A stretch of 47,034 nt of DNA from Seminavis robusta (lineage: Eukaryota > Bacillariophyta > Bacillariophyceae > Naviculales > Naviculaceae). A program made the translations under genes and the position numbers. Positions 40,376 through 47,034 of the stretch are shown here, one piece after another; the stretch's first letter is position 1; each line of letters starts with the position of its first letter. A model generated the notes under the pieces. It saw only the letters and a program-made list of their open reading frames with translations. It was not told where the DNA came from and did not search any database. The DNA is taken from positions 1-47,034 of the forward strand of contig CAICTM010000813.1 of NCBI GenBank assembly GCA_903772945.1, in the 5' to 3' direction.

Positions 40376-43300
40376 ATGGCGAATCAATGGGAGAAACACC
40401 AAACTGACGAGGGAGAAACTTACTACTACAACCCAGAAACGGAAGAGACAACCTGGGAAAAACCAGATGGATTCCAAGAGGAGGATGGTGACGACAACAA
40501 CGACCCGGCAGAAGAAAGTGGCAATAATAATGACGGTGTCTGGGAAAAACACTATGATGAAGATGAAAAAAAGCATTATTACAGCAACACAAAGACCAAC
40601 GAGACCACGTGGGAAAAGCCAGATGGTTTCAAAGAGGATGATGACGCCCAAGAGGAAGAAAAGCCAGATGACGACGGTGAGAGAAAACCTACCAGCAAGA
40701 GTGGTGTCTGGGAAAAACACGAGGATGCAGATGGTAGTGCGTATTACTACAACACGGAAACAGAGGAGACATCCTGGGAAAAGCCAGAAGGATTTGTAGA
40801 TGACGACGACGACAAAAAAGATCATCAGACCGACAAACAAGCCGTCAAAGAAGAAGAAGAAGAAGCTGAACGAATGGAAGAGGAAGCACTACCAAAGAGC
40901 CCAATTGGGGGTGTGGAAGAGGAAGCCCTGCCAAAGAGTCCCATTGGCGGGGCTGATGACGACGACGATGACAATGACAATGATGAACAAACTCAATCTG
41001 CTGGAACCTGGGAACGCCACGAGGATGAAGAAGGACGAGAGTACTACTATAATCCAAAAACTGACGAAACTACCTGGGATCGACCACCGGGCTTTCAAGA
41101 AAGTACGAAGGAAGACGATGACAACGACAACGACGATGATGCTGCCGTCAAGGAGGAGGAGGAAGAAGAAAAGCCAGAAGGACAATGGGAGAAACTAACT
41201 GATGACGAAGGCAGAGAATACTACTACAATGCGACAACAGATGTCACGCAATGGGACAAGCCAGACGATTTTATCGAGGGTGCTGCCAAGCCAACATCTC
41301 CCAAGCCTGCCAAAAAGGCATCCGGGTGGGAAAAGCTGACTGATGAGGAAGGCAGAGAATACTACTACAATGCAGAGACGGATGTCACTCAATGGGACAA
41401 GCCAGATGACTATGAAGAAGATGAAGGAAAAGGAGAACCTCCCAAACCATCAAAATCATCATCGGGCTGGGAAAAACTGACCGATGAAGAAGGTAGAGAA
41501 TACTATTACAACGCGACAACAGACGTCACTCAATGGGAAAAGCCAGATGACTACGACGAGGGTTCCAGCTCTTCACCCAAACCATCAAAATCTTCGTCCG
41601 GGTGGGAAAAGTTGACCGATGACGAAGGTAGAGCATACTACTACAATGAAACAACCGGCGACACGCAATGGGACGCTCCAGAAGGATTCGATGACCAGGA
41701 CGAGAAAAAGGCCGACGAAGATGACGAGTTTCAAGCTTCGCCCAAAAGGGAACCCAGCCCCATGTCGGTCGAGGAAGAAGCCGAAAAGGAGCCCGAACCT
41801 GAACCAGAACCTGAAATCGACCCGGTCGTCAAGAGAGTTATGGATGCTGAGGCTGCCCTGAACAAGCCAGACTCTGTATTGGAACCAGGTAGGTACAAAA
41901 CAGTGGCGACTTGTCAGTGTCACTGTGTGTGATGGTTTCTTACCTATTCCTCGATCAAAGGTTGTACGTCGAATGTTTTGGAAGTTGTGGCCAGCCAAGA
42001 TGGTAATCCCGAAAAGGCCATTGTTGCATTGATTGACAACTTTCAGGGCCAGACAGCCATTTGTGGGACCATCGCCAGATGGCTTGCCGATCTTCGTTCA
42101 GCTTCTTCCGACACGAGCGATGTGAACGAACTAGTTGGGAAAGCTAAACACAGTGTGGCAGATGGCATAAGAGAGACGGCACAAGATGTTGTCAGCCGAA
42201 TTGCCAAGGAAAGATTCTCCAATGCAGTAGGAGACGATATTCTGAGCCTGTCCAAATCTGATGTCGCCTTCTTGGAGGAAATGATAGAGTCCAACCGATG
42301 GCGCAAGCTTTTGATTGAATTAGCTTCAACACACAAGGAGAGTGCACTACTCATGTACTGCATTCGAACAATTTCAAAGCGAGGATATCACAGAGAGCTT
42401 GTGAAAAGGATGAATCCATCGGAGTACTTTTCGGTGTTCAATTCCATGCTTCAGTCGGAGCTGACGATCGTCGGGAAGACAGCAATCAGCGCGGCAAATG
42501 ACGTGGATACCTCAATTGGATTGGAAGAACTTGTCAGTGATCTTCATCGTACATGTACGGCCACAGCTTTCACTTACTTGTACTCTCTAGAGGTAGGTTG
42601 ACCGTGAGCCTTTCATTGGGCAAAGATGGCAAATGGTGACTGACGACAATCCTCGTCACTTCAGGTGCTTCGCCATCTCGTGACAGAGGCAGAGGAGGAC
42701 TCTGCTGCAGAACCTGGGTCTCGTATGAGAAGAGCTATTCGCAAATGGGAACGATTGAGTGAAGGTCAGTCTTTGCCGAGTCTGTGTCTCGCTGTGGACA
42801 TTGTGGCGCTCCGCTTGGTCCTAACACAGTATCTTCTTTTGCTTTCCACAAGATCTTGACACTGCAATGGTGGACCCCTCTACCTCATCCGCCACGGCTG
42901 GGTCATCGACTATTTTTCGAAAGCGACGTTTGGATGTGGCACTTACTGTTAGTGAAATTCATCAACGCCAGCGGCGACGGCTCAAGCCATCATCAGATGA
43001 GGACGAGGCAATACCATTCTCCAATGGCAACGACCAAACCAAAAAGCTTGAATCGGGTCTGGAGCAGTTCTTGAGGCGCTTCTCAGTCGGGCAGCAAGCC
43101 AATGATAGCGATCTGGACGTGTTGCTTCCAACTGGCCTGAACATGCAGTCTGCAAAAGACGAAGTCGGACATTTGTTTGTTACCTACCCGCTTTCAATAA
43201 GAGCCCTCTTGAGCAATATTTTCAAAACGAGCGGAACCATTGGGAAGTCAATTAGAAGCAAGTGCTCGACGCTGCTTGCGGTTGCTATTCTTGCCAGCGA

Positions 43301-44111
43301 GAAGAGGGCTAGAGCCGAAATTGGGCAAGAAGAACCGGACCCAGAGTCGCCAGATGAAGTGGCGCTGACATCGACAATCAAGAGAGCAAGCGAACTTTGC
43401 GAAGAACTCGCAACAATGGCTTCCTTTGTTGTCACTAGCACCGGAACTGAGAGAGGGGCACTGTCGTCTCCAGGGCAGCATCTATGCAATCTGGCCCTCA
43501 AATGTGCCACGGTTGCCCAGGGTGTTTTGATGTGGGCCAAGGACATTATTTCAGGCAGCGAATACACGTCTTCGGCAACCTTTTCAACCTTCTCACCCAG
43601 CATCCTTACTCTTGTCCGTATCGTGTCCTCGAAGCATCCTTGTACACGAAAGGAGGCGGCTGATATCGCGTTTACTTTCCTACGGCACAACGTCAGCTCG
43701 GAGATATCCTACAAGAAAATCAACGACATCAGAGAACAAAGTCTCCGCCTGCTTCTGTTCCTCGTCGTGCACGGAGAAGCCCCTTCTATTCTCCGAACTC
43801 TCACAATCCTCCTTGGAAAAGGAGAGGCTATCAAATTGGATCCCTCACTGATGCGGTATCTTATCTCTGGAATGATTGAAGTTGTGCGCCCACCCTTTTC
43901 ACTACCATTTGTTCGACTTTTTGGAGGTTTGCTGAAAACTCCACGATGTATGGACGCTGTACGTACGCGTTACTTCGGGGATGAGAAGAGAAAGCGCCTT
44001 ACAACAATGCTTTCCGACTTTAAGAGATCGTGCATCACCCACAAAGGCAGAAACCAAGATGTGGCCTTGGTCGCCCACCTGATGAAGACGTATGCTATCA
44101 AGAGTAACTAA
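40376..44111 (+). CDS. Eight WW domains fused to a NELF-C/D (TH1)-like protein
   Basis: Four exons, 40376-41888, 41961-42592, 42665-42764 and 42853-44111, all GT-AG, give 1167 residues. Residues 4 to about 437 hold eight WW domains (WEKLTDEEGREYYYN...TQWDKP type) separated by acidic linkers; both Trp residues and the YYY core are kept in all eight. From about residue 480 the protein is helical and resembles metazoan NELF-C/D (TH1). Examples are NPEKAIVALIDNF, LEEMIESNRWRKLLIELAS near the start and DPSLMRYLISGMIEVVRPPF near the end, in the family order. NELF-C/D is a core subunit of the factor that pauses RNA polymerase II. WW domains bind Pro-rich or phospho-Ser-Pro ligands such as the polymerase tail. 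A Kozak-like CCACCATGG fixes the start. A basic KRRL/RQRRRLK stretch may be a nuclear signal. Confidence 0.75.
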
Positions 44112-44284
44112 CTCTGCTGATATTTTAGACTGCTACAATAAGTCCACAATACCGGTACCAGGTAATAGCTAAGTACGAGCGCAGCTAGCTAGCTAGTAGC
44201 TACTACTAGTAGATACGATGCTAAAGTCAGCGACTCTATGGTTTCCAATTCTTCAACAAGCAACCATATGCGACCGCAGGAATG

Positions 44285-46582
44285 CTAAAGGGAAAAAGCA
44301 ACACTCCCATCGTCACCAAACTTGTCCCTCAGGTAAACATGAACAGTAACTGGACTCGCTGCCCCTTCCATTATCTTTCCAATGTCGTCTCTCTCAATTT
44401 CCTCGTGCAGATTGAGTGTAGTGAACTTGGCCAAGTCACTAGTCATGAAGGTTCGGTAGACATGGTTGGTTTTCGAGTTGACATACTCCATCACTACTTC
44501 CTTGGCCCCCTTCTGAAGCCCTCGTTTCTGGTCACTGGTCAGCTTTCGAAGTCTCCGTGTGACAGCTCCTGAGTTAAACACTGTTCGCACAAGTTTGTCA
44601 GATGACGCCGGAACTCGCACATCCACAAACCAATCTGGTCCCAAATCACTGCGGCAGAACCTAAGGGTAAATGACGATAGAGAAGCAGAATCACTCTGGT
44701 GATTGTTGCCTGGTGGAGGCCGAGTATGGAGCACAGGATTGATTGTCATAGAAACTGTACTGGTAGCATTTGAGGATTCAATGGGGCTACTGCAAACAAC
44801 ATCAGGATTATTCCCACCATTCCTGGGTGCTGGAGGGGATGATGTGGTCATGTGTTTTGAGGCCCTCTTGGGACGATGAGGAGGTGGGGGTATGTTCTTC
44901 ATACCCAGTGCTGCCGAAGACATTGTAGATTGGTCGTCATCATCACCCTGGAAGGATTTGACTGGTGTTGGTGGTCTATTGGAGACAGATCGCAAGCTGC
45001 GAACTGTTCCCTGGTGGTGCCGAGGATGAGGGTTGTGATTCTCTTTGCCTTCGTGATCATTCTTCTGCACTTGCAGAGTAAGCGGTGCAGTTGTTGGAAG
45101 AGCGTGTTGCTCTGGAGGAATAGTAGCAGCCACCCATCCTGCAAATGTCGTATCGACGTGAGTTCTCAGCACTTCCGCCACAGCCGCAGTGCCTCTTTCA
45201 TGTTCCATTGGAGTTTCTTTTGGGGGATGTTCCGATACTTCGCCACCAGTGCCAACGCCGTGTGTTTTGTGGGCAAACACCACTGCATTGTTGTCGCGGG
45301 ATGGGATGCTGGGATGTTGTTGCTGCACCTCTCCTTCTGCTGCAGGCAAAGGGGATTCCACGTGGGAAGTTTGTAGATTGTCATCCGCTAGTTTGGTGTC
45401 ATCTACAAAGACGTTGTCCTCTTCTAGAGTGTGGCTACCATCGTCGGTGGAATCATCATCAGCTGCCACATACACTTCAGAACAATCATCAGTGCAGGAC
45501 ACATCAGAGTGCTCGTCATCTTGACTATCTGTTTCTTCTAGAACGCAGGCATGGTTGATTGAGCCTTTTCTAGGTCGCAAGGTCATGGTCCTCGTTGGAA
45601 CGGCAACTGCGGCGGCACGAGCAGCCAAGAGCTTTTGTTTCTTTTGATGGGTGATCTGTTTCGTGTGCTGCTTGTTGCTGCACTGTGCCTTTCGCTTGAT
45701 CCCAATTTGTGCCGTACTTGCTGTAGTAGTCGTAACTGCTTGTTGCCTACTTTTGAGTTTCTTCCGGAGATCTTCATATCGCTCCAGATCTTGTTTCGTT
45801 GCGGTCCCACACCGGAGTTTGCTGTATAATAGCCGGTGCTCCTTTGACTCTCTTGGGACACTTGATGCAAGCTTTCCAGTGAGCTCAAAGTATCGCTGTT
45901 CTTGTATTTTGTTGGCATTTCCACGTCGTATTTTGTTGTATAAGAAAGTTTTCTCCTTTGACTCTCTTGGGACACTTGATGCAAGCTTTCCAGTGAGCTC
46001 ATAGTATCGCTTTTCGTCTACTTTATTGGCTGTCCCATGGCGTATTTTTGTGTACAGGGCTGCTGCTTCTTTTGACTCTCTTGGGATACTTGATGCAAGC
46101 TTTCCAGAGAGCTCAAAGTATCGCTGTTCATCCATTTTATCAGCTGTTCCACGGCGTATTTTGTCGTACAAGGCTGGTTCCTCTTTTTTCCTTCTTGAGA
46201 GCCTGGATGCATGCTTTCCAGTGAGCTCAAAGTATCGCTGTTCATCTTCTTGATTGGCTCTTCCAACGTGTATTTTTTTGTATAATTTTTGTTCCTCTTT
46301 ATTCCTTCTTGGGACTTTTGATGCAGGCTTTCCAGTGAGCTCAAAGTATCGCTCTTCATCTACTTGATTGGCATTTCCAACGTGTATTCTATTGTACAGG
46401 GCTGCTGCCTCTTTATTCCTTCTTGGGACACTTGATGCGGGCTTTCCAGTGAGCTCAAAGTATCGCTCTTCGTCTACTCTATTGGCATTTCCAATGCGTA
46501 TTTTGCTGTACAAGGCTTCTCTTTCTTTTCCCTGCCTTGTGTTGTGGAGGGACTTGGTCTCCTTATTCTGATCTTTCGTCAT
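44285..46582 (-). CDS. Unknown protein with seven 38-residue tandem repeats
   Basis: A single-exon protein of 765 residues. Residues 19 to about 284 are seven tandem 38-residue units (114 bp each), consensus KExxxLYxKIRxGxANxxDE, then RYFELTGKxASSVPRxS. The last unit is degenerate. The pattern of two amphipathic helices joined by a GxAN turn suggests a helical solenoid or a small nucleic-acid-binding repeat, but I know no such family. The middle (about 300-630) is low complexity: Thr/Ala, a basic TMTLRPRKG motif, Asp-rich stretches, then Pro/Ser/His. The last 120 residues look folded again (SFTLRFCRSDLGPDWFVDVRV, VMEYVNSKTNHVYRTFMTSDLAKF) and match nothing I recognise. Its stop is 174 bp from the stop of the WW-NELF gene. 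Confidence 0.72.
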   Translation of the reverse strand: MTKDQNKETKSLHNTRQGKEREALYSKIRIGNANRVDEERYFELTGKPASSVPRRNKEAAALYNRIHVGNANQVDEERYFELTGKPASKVPRRNKEEQKLYKKIHVGRANQEDEQRYFELTGKHASRLSRRKKEEPALYDKIRRGTADKMDEQRYFELSGKLASSIPRESKEAAALYTKIRHGTANKVDEKRYYELTGKLASSVPRESKEKTFLYNKIRRGNANKIQEQRYFELTGKLASSVPRESKEHRLLYSKLRCGTATKQDLERYEDLRKKLKSRQQAVTTTTASTAQIGIKRKAQCSNKQHTKQITHQKKQKLLAARAAAVAVPTRTMTLRPRKGSINHACVLEETDSQDDEHSDVSCTDDCSEVYVAADDDSTDDGSHTLEEDNVFVDDTKLADDNLQTSHVESPLPAAEGEVQQQHPSIPSRDNNAVVFAHKTHGVGTGGEVSEHPPKETPMEHERGTAAVAEVLRTHVDTTFAGWVAATIPPEQHALPTTAPLTLQVQKNDHEGKENHNPHPRHHQGTVRSLRSVSNRPPTPVKSFQGDDDDQSTMSSAALGMKNIPPPPHRPKRASKHMTTSSPPAPRNGGNNPDVVCSSPIESSNATSTVSMTINPVLHTRPPPGNNHQSDSASLSSFTLRFCRSDLGPDWFVDVRVPASSDKLVRTVFNSGAVTRRLRKLTSDQKRGLQKGAKEVVMEYVNSKTNHVYRTFMTSDLAKFTTLNLHEEIERDDIGKIMEGAASPVTVHVYLRDKFGDDGSVAFSL
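45731..46528 (-). repeat. Seven 114-bp coding tandem repeats
   Basis: The unit recurs as GCTTTCCAGTGAGCTCAAAG-TATCG on the plus strand with a constant 114-bp spacing. The repeats encode the 38-residue units of the protein above. The shared RYFELTGK core is the best-kept part, and the spacing loop is the most variable. Confidence 0.85.
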
Positions 46583-47034
46583 GGTGACAGTTGATGGAGG
46601 AGTGGTTACCGTACTATGGCTTAGAGGGAGCTATTCAGTTTTGTGCAACAAGCTCAAAGGTGTGCTCGGCCAAAAGGTTCGCGCCTTTCAAAATTTGAAT
46701 TTTGGAGTAAATGTGCGTCTGAGGTTGCTAGTTGACAATCTACTAGCTAGCTAGTGGCTACTGTACTACATGTAGTATTCATATGCCCCCTGGGTCGTCT
46801 CCGTTTCCAGTACTAGTTTAACTTGTCTACTAATACAGGATAATGGTGAATAGAATCGAATGAATCATGTGGCTTATATTTAGGGTTTAGGTTTTAGAAA
46901 GCTGCGAACTTGCTCACGATCCTATTACCGAATACCCCAGTTCCGACGAAGAGCGGGAACAGAGGAAAAAGAAGACGCCAAGCTCCAGCGGAAGCGAGCC
47001 AACCTCCACTTAACACACGTTGACTTCAAAATGC
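46583..47034. other. Terminal intergenic region, possibly a 3' exon at the edge
   Basis: Promoter side of the 38-residue-repeat gene, with CTAGCTAGCTAG near 46744 and TACATGTAGTA near 46767. From about 46905 to 47022 a plus-strand frame reads ELAHDPITEYPSSDEER followed by a Lys/Ser-rich end and a stop. It could be the last exon of a gene or chance, and the window ends too soon to decide. Confidence 0.35.

Noticed and set aside
1..47034. tRNA, rRNA and CRISPR features
   Set aside because: No cloverleaf B-box, rRNA core motif or spaced direct-repeat array was recognised by eye. A tRNAscan/Infernal run would be decisive.

Overview
This window is nuclear DNA of a photosynthetic stramenopile, most likely a pennate diatom. 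Three things suggest this. Genes carry short GT-AG introns of about 50-150 bp. Gene density is moderate, about 15 genes in 47 kb on both strands. Several proteins start with a signal peptide followed by an A-F or similar plastid bipartite presequence (HAD hydrolase, FKBP, catalase-peroxidase, a 369-residue membrane protein, and possibly a dynamin). The species is not proven; a Seminavis-like diatom is a guess. All splice sites were placed by eye by joining reading frames at GT/AG; no transcript data were used.

Layout. 1-3.3 kb: a frameshifted Mutator-like transposase on the minus strand and an ATGTCTAC-type minisatellite. 3.6-7.5 kb: a twin-CX9C COX23-like gene only 55 bp upstream of a plastid HAD hydrolase, a small unknown minus-strand gene, and a plastid FKBP. 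7.8-11 kb: a four-exon DRP5B/ARC5-type dynamin. 12.3-15.6 kb: an intronless protein with ten ubiquitin-like domains encoded largely by exact 441-bp tandem units. 16.2-17.5 kb: a three-exon plastid membrane protein. 17.8-18.4 kb: a broken copy of the gene that sits intact at 22.2-23.0 kb. 19.6-21.8 kb: catalase-peroxidase with an inferred 4-nt microexon. 23.6-27.2 kb: a protein I assign to Integrator subunit 7. 27.2-28.8 kb: a five-exon rhomboid protease. 29.4-30.3 kb: an unknown polytopic membrane protein. 30.3-32.7 kb: a repeat-rich region with few or no genes. 32.7-34.2 kb: an ankyrin-repeat protein. 34.5-36.7 kb: a two-exon protein with a PIP-box-like C terminus. 37.0-39.8 kb: a Trp-rich repeat membrane protein. 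40.4-44.1 kb: eight WW domains fused to a NELF-C/D (TH1)-like protein. 44.3-46.6 kb: a protein with seven 38-residue repeats.

How the genes may relate. There is no operon-like system. Two themes recur. One is plastid function: division dynamin, protein folding, peroxide detoxification, HAD phosphatase and a membrane protein. The other is RNA polymerase II pausing and termination, with Integrator subunit 7 and an unusual 8xWW-NELF-C/D fusion about 13 kb apart. The most novel-looking items are the WW-NELF-C/D fusion, the ten-Ubl protein, the 4-nt microexon in katG, and two repeat-built proteins with no family I recognise.
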